In this document: positions 15,885 to 24,590 of the stretch, piece by piece | How positions within the stretch are numbered: position 1 is the first letter of the stretch | How the letters are laid out: the number at the start of each line of letters is the position of its first letter | NCBI GenBank assembly: GCA_964580575.1 | Contig: CAZOLJ010000050.1 | Span: 1 to 35,104 of the forward strand | Source of the DNA: CAVPDE01 sp964580575 | Lineage (GTDB): Bacteria > Desulfobacterota > DSM-4660 > Desulfatiglandales > HGW-15 | Length of the DNA stretch: 35,104 nt | Direction of reading: 5' to 3' | Program-made: the position numbers and the translations under genes | Notes under the pieces: generated by a model | What the model was told of the DNA's origin: nothing | Databases searched by the model: none | What the model saw: the letters and a program-made list of their open reading frames with translations, nothing else

Positions 15885-16283
15885 CAACGGCTCAGGCCGC
15901 GCGGGTTTCACCATGAAAACGCTCTCCTTGCGTATCTGCACGGTTCCTGGTTTCGATCCCGGACGCTTCACGACGTACTGTGCCCGTGTAACCGACACGG
16001 CGACCGTTCCCCCGCTCCTGGCCTTGCTGTGAAAAGCGGCAATAGCCGCAGCCCCTCTGAGGGTCTTGCGGTCCGCTTCCTCCTCAGGTTTTCCCCTCAA
16101 AATCACATGGCTGCCGGCCAGACCTCTCACATGGAACCACCAGTCTTGGGGTTTCGCCGCCACAACGCTGAGATAGTCGTTGTCTGCATCGGTCCTTCCG
16201 GCCAGCACGACCCAGTCTCCCGGCAGCAGGTATTCGTAAAAACGAGGCCTACGACCCCTATCCTTTTCTTGTTTTTCCGACAT
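15873..16283 (-). CDS. Stand-alone NFACT-R (DUF814) domain protein
   Basis: This 136-residue protein consists mainly of the NFACT-R domain that forms the C-terminal part of RqcH/Tae2/NEMF. Hallmarks are FYEYLLPGDWVVLAGRTDADN, then DWWFHVRGLAGSHVILR, RKTLRGAAAIAAFHSKAR and VTRAQYVVK. RqcH-type proteins bind the 60S/50S subunit with stalled nascent chains. Single-domain NFACT-R proteins occur in bacteria and probably bind RNA or ribosomes. The C-terminus ends EPLAGC, of which the last codons and the TGA come from the terminal repeat of the adjacent 127-bp element. The original end may have been altered by a few residues. It lies close to arfB on the same strand. Confidence 0.82.
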   Translation of the reverse strand: MSEKQEKDRGRRPRFYEYLLPGDWVVLAGRTDADNDYLSVVAAKPQDWWFHVRGLAGSHVILRGKPEEEADRKTLRGAAAIAAFHSKARSGGTVAVSVTRAQYVVKRPGSKPGTVQIRKESVFMVKPARPEPLAGC

Positions 16284-16398
16284 GGGCGGTTCGTCGAAAG
16301 AGCACCATTCTACCCGATCGCGGAAGCGATGGAGGAGAAAATATCATCCGGTGAAAAGGGATGAGACGCGATGGGAATGGAAAGGCCCCCGGCTTCGC

Positions 16399-16773
16399 CT
16401 AAACCCCGGGGTTATCCTTGAGGGGTCTGCGTCTCGGAGGCCTGTAAGGAATGCGATACATCACATGAATGTCGTCGGTGTTGAAATCATAGATCTCGTA
16501 GCGTTCAACTTGCTTCCCCTCTAAGGACTTGAACTCCCCCACAGCTCTGTCCTTGACGACCGTGAAAACCTCGGTCTCCTCCGGCTCACACTCCTCGAAA
16601 TTCTCGGCCGGCAGGCTGTAAACGACCATGAAGTAGCTGATCTCCTCCTTGCCCTGAACTTCTGGAATGTTTTCTATCAGAGACTGATAAAAAACTCCTT
16701 CCTCCAGGTTTTCTTCGATCAGCTTCGCTTCTCTCCATGCCTTAAGGGAAACAACCTTGTCGGTTTTGGCCAT
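16399..16773 (-). CDS. Conserved-looking small protein of unknown function
   Basis: This 124-residue acidic protein has no family I recognise. It starts MAKTDKVVSLKAWREAKLIE, then a helical N-terminal third, an internal strand EEISYFMVVYSLP, and a basic C-terminal end YRPPRRRPLKDNPGV. There is no signal peptide or membrane segment. The start is well supported by AAGGGGGA upstream of the ATG and by a promoter at 16815-16843. A perfect 12-bp palindrome, AACCCCGGGGTT (16402-16413), overlaps the last codons and may help end transcription. It is 115 nt upstream of the NFACT-R gene on the same strand, so cotranscription is possible. Confidence 0.68.
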   Translation of the reverse strand: MAKTDKVVSLKAWREAKLIEENLEEGVFYQSLIENIPEVQGKEEISYFMVVYSLPAENFEECEPEETEVFTVVKDRAVGEFKSLEGKQVERYEIYDFNTDDIHVMYRIPYRPPRRRPLKDNPGV

Positions 16774-16814
16774 GCATCATCCCCCTTGGGTTTGTTCTAG
16801 CCTTTGATGATACG

Positions 16815-16843
16815 ATGTTAAGTCAATTAATAGTGTGTGTCAA
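16815..16843 (-). promoter_or_regulatory. Promoter of the small unknown gene at 16399-16773
   Basis: On the minus strand TTGACA (16838-16843) and TAACAT (16815-16820) are separated by 17 nt. The -35 is perfect and the -10 matches 4 of 6. The gene start is about 42 nt downstream of the -10. Confidence 0.5.
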
Positions 16844-17203
16844 CAGAAAGAACACCCTACACCTTGTAGCTCATTCTAGGCCGGCAAAAGACCGCACGTC
16901 GATGGCTCCCGGCTGCCTCCTTGTCCAAATTTCCTTCTCGATCCCTTGACCTAGCCTAGACCTGGATACTCCTCCTCCAAAGATTGCCCGCTTGTGATTG
17001 CGCCGGATTGGATCTTCTCTTCCTCTGCCTGGGATCGATGGATGAAGATCACTTCTCCGTGCTAAACAACAGGCGCTTGCCAAGGCGGGAAGGGGGGAGG
17101 TCTGTGCTGTGAACTTCCCACGGCCGCCCATTTTCTATTTGCCAAACCGCACAAGTTTCGGTAAGTAAGCTGCAAACAACTCTACGGACAGGGTCTTGTG
17201 GCC
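16844..17203. other. Divergent intergenic region before mreB
   Basis: About 360 bp without a gene. I see no tRNA, repeat or clear terminator. A weak promoter-like TTGCCA near 17138 is followed 17 nt later by TAAGTA, upstream of mreB, but it is not convincing. Only the minus-strand promoter to its left is well supported. Confidence 0.4.
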
Positions 17204-18238
17204 ATGGGATTAAGTTCCATGTGGGGGAGATTTTCCTACGACCTGGCAATCGACCTCGGGACGTCGAACACCCTCATCTATGTCAAAGGCAAGGGGATCG
17301 TGCTCAACGAGCCTTCGGTGGTCGCTCTGAAAAGAGATGAAACCGGGTTCGATAAAGTCCTGGCTGTAGGCAGAGAAGCGAAGATGATGCTCGGGAGAAC
17401 TCCTGCGCGCATCGACGCCGTTCGTCCCATGAAGGACGGCGTGATCGCCGACTTTGAGGTGACGCAGGAAATGCTCCGGCAGTTCATCCGCAAGGTCCAT
17501 CGTCGCAGAACCCTGATCCGACCTCGCATTATCATCTCTGTCCCCATCGGCATCACTCCTGTGGAAAAAAAGGCCATCTACGAGTGCGCCAAGTCGGCGG
17601 GGGCCAGCGAGGTCTTTCTCATCGAAGAGCCTATGGCCGCAGCCATCGGCGCGGGATTGCCGATCACGGAGCCTATAGGCAACATGGTGGTGGACATCGG
17701 GGGCGGCACGACAGAAGTCGCGGTGATCTCCCTGGGAGGGATCGTTTACAGCAAATCGGTTCGAGTGGCGGGAGACAAAATCGATGAGGCCATCGTCCAG
17801 TACATCAACCGCAACTACAATTTTCTGGTCGGGCTGAGCACGGCAGAGATCATCAAGATGACCATCGGAAACGCCTATCCCGGGGAAAAAGGGGAAACCA
17901 TGGACGTGAAGGGAAGGGATTTGGTGACCGGGACTCCCAAGATTCTGACAATCGACTCCGATGAAGCGCGGGAAATGATTTCCGAGGAGTTGAACACCAT
18001 CCTTCAGGCGGTCCGGAGTGCTCTCGAACAAATGCCGCCCGAATTGTCGGCGGACATTCTCGACAAAGGAATCGTGCTCACCGGAGGAGGCTCCCTGCTC
18101 AAGAACCTCGATGTGCTCTTGAGGGAGGAGACAAATGTCCCCATCACGGTTTCTGAAAACCCTCTTTTTACTGTGGCTATGGGTGCCGGAAAGGCCCTGG
18201 ACAACCTCTCCATGCTGAAAGAAATGAATGTCCGCTGA
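17204..18238 (+). CDS. mreB: Rod shape-determining actin homologue MreB
   Basis: This 344-residue MreB forms membrane-bound filaments that guide cell-wall synthesis. The phosphate-1 loop is in LAIDLGTSNTLIYVKGKGIV, the phosphate-2 region is VVDIGGGTTEVAVISLGG, and GIVLTGGGSLLKNLD is the adenosine motif. All are intact and the length is standard. The ATG at 17204 or a GTG two codons upstream could start it. No strong ribosome site separates them. Unlike most mreB genes it is not followed by mreC and mreD. The next gene is opgG, so mreC/D lie elsewhere or this is an extra copy. There is no obvious terminator before opgG. Confidence 0.95.
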   Translation: MGLSSMWGRFSYDLAIDLGTSNTLIYVKGKGIVLNEPSVVALKRDETGFDKVLAVGREAKMMLGRTPARIDAVRPMKDGVIADFEVTQEMLRQFIRKVHRRRTLIRPRIIISVPIGITPVEKKAIYECAKSAGASEVFLIEEPMAAAIGAGLPITEPIGNMVVDIGGGTTEVAVISLGGIVYSKSVRVAGDKIDEAIVQYINRNYNFLVGLSTAEIIKMTIGNAYPGEKGETMDVKGRDLVTGTPKILTIDSDEAREMISEELNTILQAVRSALEQMPPELSADILDKGIVLTGGGSLLKNLDVLLREETNVPITVSENPLFTVAMGAGKALDNLSMLKEMNVR

Positions 18239-18299
18239 CTTTCCACCAACCCCATGCCTTTTTCGCCTGACTCCCCATAGGCCTTTCCCCACTTTTTCC

Positions 18300-18329
18300 T
18301 TGACAGCAACCCATTTCTTTTGAAATATT
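18300..18329 (+). promoter_or_regulatory. Possible promoter of the opgG operon
   Basis: TTGACA (18300-18305) is followed 18 nt later by AATATT (18324-18329). The -35 is perfect and the -10 matches 4 of 6. It lies 82 nt before the opgG ATG. Confidence 0.42.
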
Positions 18330-18410
18330 GGTTAGTTGGCTGGATTTGATTGTCGGGTTCGCAGAACTCGATGCTGGTTTGCTTTCAACGTGAAAAGTGG
18401 ATTTCATCCT

Positions 18411-20003
18411 ATGGCTCATTCGACTCAACGTCGTCGCGCGCCGAGGACCCTCCGCACCCTTCTGGTCCTGACGCTGCTTGCCTGCAACCTCATTCTCCTT
18501 CCGGGACTGCTGCTGGCTGCAGAGTCTAAAGAAGCTTTCAGCTTGCAAAACGTGATCAACAAGGCCCAGGACTTGGCGAAGAAGCCCTTCCAGGAACGCC
18601 AGGCGCTCGTCCCCGACTTCTTGGTGAAATTGAAGTATGATGAGTGGCGGGATATCCGTTTCGATCCTGAGCAGTCTATCTGGCTCAAGGAAAAGCTGCC
18701 CTTCACTCTTCAGTTCTTCCATCCCGGGTTGTATTACATAAAAACCGTCAACATCTACACCGTTGACGCTGCAGCGGTCCAGCCTGTGCCGTTCTCTGCA
18801 GATCTCTTCAAGTACGGAAAGAACGATATCAAAGACCGGGTTCCCCCCAACCTGGGATTTGCCGGCTTTCGTATCCACTTTCCCATCAATGTGGACGCTT
18901 ACCGGGACGAAGTGGCTGTCTTTCTCGGTGCGAGCTACTTCCGGGCTGTGGCCAAGAAACAGAGCTACGGCCTTTCTGCAAGAGGTCTCGCGATTGACAC
19001 AGGCTTACCCTCCGGGGAGGAATTCCCCTCTTTCACGGAATTCTGGATTGTGAAACCCGAGGCCGGCGCCAAGAAGATCACGGTTTATGCTCTCCTCGAT
19101 TCCGCCAGCATCACCGGCGCCTACCGGTTCGTGATCACGCCGGGAAAGGAAACCACGATCGATGTCACGAGCCGGCTTTTCCCAAGAAAAAAAGTGGATA
19201 AAATCGGGATCGCGCCTCTGACGAGCATGTTCTTTTACGGGGAAAACGTGAGCCAGCGCCCCATTGATGACTTTAGACCGGAAATCCACGACTCGGATGG
19301 GCTCTCCATCGCAACCCGTTCAGGCGAATGGATCTGGAGACCCCTGTACAATCCCCGCACCCTTCTCATGACCTCCTTTCAAGCACCCGATCCTGTCGGT
19401 TTCGGCCTTATCCAGCGGGATTTGGATTTTGATCACTACCAGGATCTGGAGGCGCGCTACGAAACCCGGCCGAGCATTTGGATCAGCCCGGTAGGGAAAT
19501 GGGGCGACGGCCGGGTCGAGCTCATCCAGATTCCCACAGACAAGGAGATCAATGACAACATCATCGCTTTCTGGGTACCCGATCGCCTTCCGGAAAAAGG
19601 GCACCCCATCTGGTTTTCCTACCGGATGCTCTGGCATTACCCCGGCCCCAGCCGGCCGCCTGCGGGCCGTGTGACGGCCACCCGAATTGCCAAGGGAAGA
19701 AATGACAAGACAAAGGTGTTCGTGATCGATTTCGCAGGAGAACGGCTGGATGCGCTCCCGGCGGACAAACCTCTCACCGCGGTCATCAGCGTGGAGCCCC
19801 GGGGAAAGCTCATCGAGCAACAGCTGTACAAGAACAGTGTCACCGGCGGTTGGCGGCTCGTCTTTCAGATCAGCTTTGATGATCCCAGTTCCTTGGAAAA
19901 AGTCCTGCCCGCTATCCGAAGGCCTGTGGTCGAACTGCGGGCTTTTCTCAAACTGGGAGATAATGCCCTGACGGAAACCTGGAGCTACGCTTATCAACCG
20001 TGA
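18411..20003 (+). CDS. opgG: Periplasmic glucan biosynthesis protein OpgG (MdoG)
   Basis: This 530-residue protein has a Sec signal peptide: a basic start (TQRRRAPRTLR), a hydrophobic stretch LLVLTLLACNLILLPGLLL, then a probable cut after LLAA. The mature part has OpgG/OpgD features: FSLQNVINKAQDLAKKPF, LGFAGFRIHFPIN, GASYFRAVAKKQSYGLSARG, FPSFTEFWIVKP, PLTSMFFYGEN and EWIWRPLYNP. OpgG acts in the periplasm on the glucan backbone made by OpgH. The ATG at 18411 is chosen because it places the signal peptide correctly. A further 25 codons upstream are open but unlike the family. It is 9 nt from the small gene before opgH and likely shares its operon. Confidence 0.93.
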   Translation: MAHSTQRRRAPRTLRTLLVLTLLACNLILLPGLLLAAESKEAFSLQNVINKAQDLAKKPFQERQALVPDFLVKLKYDEWRDIRFDPEQSIWLKEKLPFTLQFFHPGLYYIKTVNIYTVDAAAVQPVPFSADLFKYGKNDIKDRVPPNLGFAGFRIHFPINVDAYRDEVAVFLGASYFRAVAKKQSYGLSARGLAIDTGLPSGEEFPSFTEFWIVKPEAGAKKITVYALLDSASITGAYRFVITPGKETTIDVTSRLFPRKKVDKIGIAPLTSMFFYGENVSQRPIDDFRPEIHDSDGLSIATRSGEWIWRPLYNPRTLLMTSFQAPDPVGFGLIQRDLDFDHYQDLEARYETRPSIWISPVGKWGDGRVELIQIPTDKEINDNIIAFWVPDRLPEKGHPIWFSYRMLWHYPGPSRPPAGRVTATRIAKGRNDKTKVFVIDFAGERLDALPADKPLTAVISVEPRGKLIEQQLYKNSVTGGWRLVFQISFDDPSSLEKVLPAIRRPVVELRAFLKLGDNALTETWSYAYQP

Positions 20004-20012
20004 GGAATGCCG

Positions 20013-20363
20013 ATGAGCCGTGGCCAACCGCTTCATGATAAGAATTGGAGGAGGGCACAGCAGCGAGTCCTCGCGTATCTTCAATTTTTGAACCTATCTT
20101 CGGTGGAAACCCTCGAGCTGGCCCTGCAAGCTTTGAATCAAGCCAGATCCCGGCTGGAAGATTCTCCGGAATCCCACCCCATCACGGAATCGTGGCGGGC
20201 CCTGCAGGCGATCCTCGCTGAGAGAGCCTCCCCTGCCACGCAAGACCTTGTCTCTCCGGAAGGCAAGCTCCCTCCATTGACCGGAATCCACGGCCTTTGC
20301 GGGCAGATCCAGTCCATGCCCGCGTTGAATCGGGGATCCATGGTGCCCGGCAAATTAAGATGA
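20013..20363 (+). CDS. Small protein between opgG and opgH, unknown function
   Basis: This 116-residue soluble protein is mostly predicted helix (NWRRAQQRVLAYLQFLNL, ETLELALQALNQARSRL). It has no signal peptide or membrane segment and no family I recognise. The ATG at 20013 has GAGG 7 nt upstream, overlapping an earlier ATG at 20007. It lies 9 nt after opgG and 79 nt before opgH, so it is probably cotranscribed with both. Its position suggests a cytosolic partner or regulator of the OpgH glycosyltransferase. That is inference from context only. Confidence 0.7.
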   Translation: MSRGQPLHDKNWRRAQQRVLAYLQFLNLSSVETLELALQALNQARSRLEDSPESHPITESWRALQAILAERASPATQDLVSPEGKLPPLTGIHGLCGQIQSMPALNRGSMVPGKLR

Positions 20364-20442
20364 TCCGGATCGTTCAGGACAGGAGTCCACGGTTGGTTCT
20401 TGGAGAAGAAAAATCTCAAACGATGACCTCGGGCCATGGACC

Positions 20443-22542
20443 ATGAATCGGACCTCTTTCGACAAACCGTGGGAGAAGGCTGCACGGCTCAGGAGGCTTC
20501 TGCTCCTGGCGCTCATCATCACCACCTCGGTGATTGCAAGCGGCCACATGGCCGACATCCTACCCCACCGGGGCGCTACCCACTTGGAGTTTGTCATTGT
20601 CATCGTCTTTGCCACACTCTTTGCCTGGATCTCCATCGGCTTCTGGGAAGCGATGGCAGGACTCTTTACGCTGGCCCGGCGCGTGGATCGGTTCTCCATC
20701 ACCCTGGGCATTGAAGGGGATCTGACGCTGGAAGGGACCGGGGCTCGGACGGCGATTCTCATTCCCGTGGCCAATGAGGAACCGGACCGGGTGTTTGCCG
20801 GCATTAAGGCGACCTACCAGTCTTTGGAGGACACCGGCCAGATCCGGCATTTCGACTTCTTTGTCCTCAGTGACTCGAGCGACCCTGACCGGTGGGTCGA
20901 AGAGGAGATCGCATGGGCCGAGACCTGCCGCTCCCTTCGGGCTTTCAACCGGATCTTCTATCGAAGAAGGCGGGTGAACCTCAAGCGCAAGAGCGGCAAC
21001 ATCGCCGACTTCTGCAGGCGGTGGGGCAAGAACTACCGCTACATGATCGTGTTCGATGCGGACAGCGTGATGGCCGGGGAAAGCCTGGTTCGGATGGTTC
21101 AGGCCATGGAGCGGCATCCGAAAGTGGGCATCCTCCAGACCGCCCCTCTTGCCGTGAACCGGGAGACGTTGATTGCCCGCACCCAGCAGTTTGCCAACCA
21201 CGTGTACAGCGCCATGTTTGCAGCGGGACTTCACTTCATTCAGCTCGGCGATTCGCACTTCTGGGGGCACAACGCGATTATTCGAGTGGAGCCCTTCATG
21301 CAGCACTGCGGGCTCCCGGAGCTGCCGGGCAAGCCTCCGCGGGGCGGGTTCATCATGAGCCATGACTTTGTCGAGGCGGCCTTCATGCGACGGGGTGGAT
21401 GGGAAGTGTGGCTCGCCTATGACCTGGGCGGCAGTTATGAAGAGGTTCCCCCTACCCTGCTCGAAGAGCTGAAGCGGGATCGACGGTGGTGCCAGGGAAA
21501 TCTCCAGCACATCCGCATCGCCTTTGCCAAGGGATTGCTTTCCGCCCACCGCGCCCTGTTCCTGCACGGCGCCATGTCTTATGGATCCTCTCTGCTCTGG
21601 TTTGTGTTCATCACCCTGAGCACAGCGGCGGCGATTGCCGAGGCGTTTCGCACTCCGGTTTATTTCCCTGAGGGTCGTACCCTCTTTCCGGACTGGCCCG
21701 TGTGGCATCCCCAGTGGGCTCTCACGCTTCTCGGGACCACGGCCATCATACTCTTCATGCCCAAGCTGTTCAGCATTCTCCTGATCATGTTCAAGAGCGA
21801 TCAGGTGCGCAAGTATGGCGGCAGGCTGAAACTCTTCGCCAGCCTGGTTTTGGAGGTTTTCCTCTCCGCTCTTTTCGCGCCTGTGCGGATGCTCTTCCAC
21901 AGCAAGTTCGTCTTCATCACCCTTCTAGGCCGGCAGGTTGGCTGGGGTCCTCAGCAGAGAAGTGACCTCGGAACCGGGTGGATGGAAGCCATCCGGTTTC
22001 ACGGGATGGGAACGCTGCTCGCCCTGATCTGGGCCATGGCTCTTTTTTTCATCAACCGCTCCTTTTTCTGGTGGAACGTACCCATTTTCATCCCCCTCCT
22101 TCTATCGATCCCCCTGTCCGTGTGGTCGAGCCGTGCGAGTGTCGGTCGGAGCTTCCGAATGCTGGGACTGCTGCTCATACCGGAAGAGACGGAACAACCC
22201 ATGGTACTGAAATCGCTCGAGGCGAGCCTTGCGTCGGAGCATAAGACCTTTGCCTCATTCCCCGAGGCAGGGGGGTTTGTGAAGGCCATCATCAATCCCG
22301 TCGTGAAGGCGATTCACCTGGGGCTTTTGCGGGGCAGAGAAAGAAACATCACGCAAGCCATTGCCTCAGGCCGGGCCGGTCTTCTTGAAAAGGCAATGTC
22401 TCAAGGACCGCTTTCTTTGAGCCCAAGAGAGAAGAGAATCATCCTTTATGATCCCGTGCTCGTCGAGGAACTCCATCGCCGGGTTTGGGAAACGCCTGAT
22501 GACCGGGTCGTGAGTTTGTGGGGAGGGATCGGCCGTCCTTGA
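20443..22542 (+). CDS. opgH: Glucan glucosyltransferase OpgH (MdoH)
   Basis: This 699-residue inner-membrane GT2 glycosyltransferase makes the beta-glucan backbone of osmoregulated periplasmic glucans from UDP-glucose. Two N-terminal membrane segments (about 18-36 and 48-72) precede the catalytic domain: AILIPVANEEPDRVF, NLKRKSGNIADF, the metal-binding FDADS, and the RRWCQGN acceptor/processivity motif (cf. QxxRW). A cluster of hydrophobic segments follows in the C-terminal half (LLWFVFITLSTAAAIAEAF, WALTLLGTTAIILFMPKLF, FHGMGTLLALIWAMALFFI). E. coli OpgH is longer, with an extended N-terminus that inhibits FtsZ; that extension is mostly missing here. It is the third gene of the opgG cluster. 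Confidence 0.93.
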   Translation: MNRTSFDKPWEKAARLRRLLLLALIITTSVIASGHMADILPHRGATHLEFVIVIVFATLFAWISIGFWEAMAGLFTLARRVDRFSITLGIEGDLTLEGTGARTAILIPVANEEPDRVFAGIKATYQSLEDTGQIRHFDFFVLSDSSDPDRWVEEEIAWAETCRSLRAFNRIFYRRRRVNLKRKSGNIADFCRRWGKNYRYMIVFDADSVMAGESLVRMVQAMERHPKVGILQTAPLAVNRETLIARTQQFANHVYSAMFAAGLHFIQLGDSHFWGHNAIIRVEPFMQHCGLPELPGKPPRGGFIMSHDFVEAAFMRRGGWEVWLAYDLGGSYEEVPPTLLEELKRDRRWCQGNLQHIRIAFAKGLLSAHRALFLHGAMSYGSSLLWFVFITLSTAAAIAEAFRTPVYFPEGRTLFPDWPVWHPQWALTLLGTTAIILFMPKLFSILLIMFKSDQVRKYGGRLKLFASLVLEVFLSALFAPVRMLFHSKFVFITLLGRQVGWGPQQRSDLGTGWMEAIRFHGMGTLLALIWAMALFFINRSFFWWNVPIFIPLLLSIPLSVWSSRASVGRSFRMLGLLLIPEETEQPMVLKSLEASLASEHKTFASFPEAGGFVKAIINPVVKAIHLGLLRGRERNITQAIASGRAGLLEKAMSQGPLSLSPREKRIILYDPVLVEELHRRVWETPDDRVVSLWGGIGRP

Positions 22543-22622
22543 TCCGCCGGCGGCAAAGAGGATAACCTTTACTAGGGTTCTTCCCATCCCTTCCGTGCAC
22601 CGTACGGCGCTGAATTTAGGTC

Positions 22623-22652
22623 TTTCCAGCCTTTTTTCATTCATGTTATAGA
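22623..22652 (+). promoter_or_regulatory. Weak promoter candidate for surE
   Basis: TTTCCA (22623-22628) is followed 18 nt later by TATAGA (22647-22652), 24 nt before the surE ATG. Each box matches 4 of 6 consensus bases. Confidence 0.33.
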
Positions 22653-22676
22653 AATCCGTTGAAAGAGGGTTTGCCT

Positions 22677-23444
22677 ATGAGAGTGCTGCTGACGAATGAC
22701 GACGGAATTCACGCGGCCGGTCTAAAGGCTCTTTACCAGGAACTCAAGCGTGATTTTGAGGTGCACATCGTGGCCCCGGATTCGGAGATGTCGGCCGTAG
22801 GACATGCCATCACCCTGACCTCCCCTCTCAGAGTTCAGGAGGTTTACAAGAACGGGGACTTCTTCGGATACGGCGTCAAAGGAACGCCGGCGGACTGTGT
22901 AAAAATCGCCGTGCAGGAGCTTCTTGAAGCAGCGCCGGATGTGATTCTTTCAGGGATCAATCTGGGCGCTAATGTGGGTGTCAATGTGCTGTACTCGGGC
23001 ACGGTCTCCGCCGCCACCGAGGGCGCTTTCCTGGGGATCCCTTCGGCGGCGATCTCCCTGGACACCCGAACCAATCCAGATTTTCGTTTTGCCGCCCGGT
23101 TCAGCCGAGAGATCATCCGATTTATCCGGAAAAACGGCTTGAGGCAAAGAACAGCTCTGAACGTGAACATCCCCGCACTCCCCCCGGAAAAGATTTGCGG
23201 CGTCTCCTTTACGGTGCAGGGAGTTGCGAGATTCAGGGAGAAGTTTGAGCGCCGGATCGATCCGAGAGGCAACGTGTACTACTGGCTTTCCGGCGAGACC
23301 CCGCTTGAAGAGGGGAATCCCGATGCCGATGCCAGGGCGCTGAAGGAAAAAAGAATCACGATCACTCCGATCAGCTATGATCTGACGTGCGAAGAAGAGC
23401 TGTCTCGCTTGAAAACATTGCCTGCGCCGGCACTAGAGAGGTAG
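22677..23444 (+). CDS. surE: 5'-nucleotidase SurE
   Basis: This 255-residue protein has SurE signatures: LLTNDDGIHAAGL at the N-terminus (metal-binding DD), VVAPDSEMSAVGHAIT nearby, GTPADCVKIAV, LSGINLGANVGVNVLYSGTV (Asn metal ligand) and EGAFLGIPSAAISL. It hydrolyses nucleoside monophosphates, and in other bacteria also short polyphosphate. The ATG at 22677 follows GAGGG and gives the family start MRVLLTNDDG. A TTG six codons upstream is less likely. The Nudix gene starts 3 nt after its stop, so the two are cotranscribed. Confidence 0.95.
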   Translation: MRVLLTNDDGIHAAGLKALYQELKRDFEVHIVAPDSEMSAVGHAITLTSPLRVQEVYKNGDFFGYGVKGTPADCVKIAVQELLEAAPDVILSGINLGANVGVNVLYSGTVSAATEGAFLGIPSAAISLDTRTNPDFRFAARFSREIIRFIRKNGLRQRTALNVNIPALPPEKICGVSFTVQGVARFREKFERRIDPRGNVYYWLSGETPLEEGNPDADARALKEKRITITPISYDLTCEEELSRLKTLPAPALER

Positions 23445-23447
23445 AGA

Positions 23448-23936
23448 GTGAAAAGAGAGTATCCGGAGTCGCCCATTGTCGGGGTGGGAGGTGTCATCTT
23501 TGACGGCGCCACAGTGCTTCTTGCCAAGCGCGGTCAGGAGCCTGCAAAAGGAACCTGGAGTCTGCCGGGGGGCGCGGTCGAGCTGGGAGAGAAAGTCATC
23601 GATGCGCTGAAAAGGGAGATCCGAGAGGAAATCGGCATAGAGATCCAAGTGGGTGGCTTGGTTAGAGTGCTTGACAGGGTTCTCTGTGACGAAGAGAAGA
23701 GAATCCGGTACCATTATGTCATTGTGGATTACTGGGGCTGGAAGGTATCAGGAGAGCCGAAACCCGGTTCCGACACGAGCGATATCTGTTTTGTTCGCCT
23801 GGAAGAGATTCAGAAAAAGGACATCCACAGGGAAGTCCTGGAAACCATTCTCATGGCTGCGGAGATGAGAGATCGGGTTCACCCTACCTCACCAGATGGA
23901 AGAACCGGTTCCAATTGGGCCACGACCAGTAGATGA
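23448..23936 (+). CDS. Nudix hydrolase (MutT-like)
   Basis: This protein of about 162 residues has a Nudix box GGAVELGEKVIDALKREIRE followed by EIGI, preceded by LAKRGQEPAKGTWSLPGG, as in MutT/NudG-like and ADP-ribose-type enzymes. It starts at a GTG 3 nt after surE, with AGAGAG upstream. Its substrate cannot be read from the sequence. With SurE it may form a nucleotide clean-up unit. The last 17 codons overlap the 3' end of lepB on the opposite strand (23884-23936) and are not family-like, so the functional domain ends near residue 145. Confidence 0.87.
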   Translation: MKREYPESPIVGVGGVIFDGATVLLAKRGQEPAKGTWSLPGGAVELGEKVIDALKREIREEIGIEIQVGGLVRVLDRVLCDEEKRIRYHYVIVDYWGWKVSGEPKPGSDTSDICFVRLEEIQKKDIHREVLETILMAAEMRDRVHPTSPDGRTGSNWATTSR

Positions 23937-24480
23937 TGAATGCCTTGCCTTTGACGGCCGTTGAAGGCACAAATCCCCAGAACCGGCTGTCCAGGCTGTG
24001 ATCCCGATTGTCGCCCATCACGAAATAATGGTCTTTCGGAACAACTACCGGCCCAAAGGATCGGTTTGAGCTTCCGGCTTTTTCATCATAAAAACCGTAC
24101 TTGTCATCAAAGGGGAGGCCGTTGACGAAGATCTGTTTGCCCTGCATTTGAATCTTGTCCCCCGGGACTCCGATGACCCTTTTTATGAAATCCTTGTCCT
24201 TGTCCTCGGGATAAACGAAGACAATGATGTCCCCCCGCTCGGGGTCGCTGATCGGAATCAGGGTTGACTGGAAATAAGGGATCTTGATTCCGTAAAGGAA
24301 TTTGTTCACCAGGATGTGATCCCCCACGAGCAAGGTCGGCTCCATGGACCCGGAAGGGATCTTGAAGGCCTGAACAACGAACGCTCTGATAAACAAGGCG
24401 AGAAGAATCGCGATAGCAGCAGCTTCAGCGTACTCTCTGATGGTGCTCTTCTTCTTTATCTTTTCCGCCCTCTCCTCCAA
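23884..24480 (-). CDS. lepB: Signal peptidase I
   Basis: This 198-residue protein has one N-terminal membrane segment (about 18-37, AEAAAIAILLALFIRAFVVQ) and the catalytic Ser in KIPSGSMEPTL. The catalytic Lys follows in KDFIKRVIGVPGD, and GDNRDHSLDSRFWGFVP is the conserved box E. It cleaves Sec and Tat signal peptides outside the inner membrane. The start codon is TTG (24478-24480), supported by AGGAGGT 5 nt upstream. No in-frame ATG would keep the N-terminus. It converges with the Nudix gene and overlaps it by 53 nt. Confidence 0.95.
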   Translation of the reverse strand: MEERAEKIKKKSTIREYAEAAAIAILLALFIRAFVVQAFKIPSGSMEPTLLVGDHILVNKFLYGIKIPYFQSTLIPISDPERGDIIVFVYPEDKDKDFIKRVIGVPGDKIQMQGKQIFVNGLPFDDKYGFYDEKAGSSNRSFGPVVVPKDHYFVMGDNRDHSLDSRFWGFVPSTAVKGKAFIIYWSWPNWNRFFHLVR

Positions 24481-24590
24481 AAAGACCTCCTAAAGTCTAA
24501 CTTGCCGACCGCCGAAATCCGACCGCTGACGGCGGACCGCAAAGACCTCCCAAGGAAATCGCTCGCCGAGCGCGGTGCATACAAACTTCA

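Noticed and set aside
17210..18292. 360-codon open frame antisense to mreB
   Set aside because: It mirrors the highly conserved mreB frame; the peptide is His/Asp/Arg-rich with no family features, typical of an antisense shadow in GC-rich DNA.
20560..21900. 446-codon open frame antisense to opgH
   Set aside because: The sense strand encodes an unmistakable OpgH; the antisense peptide shows no motifs.
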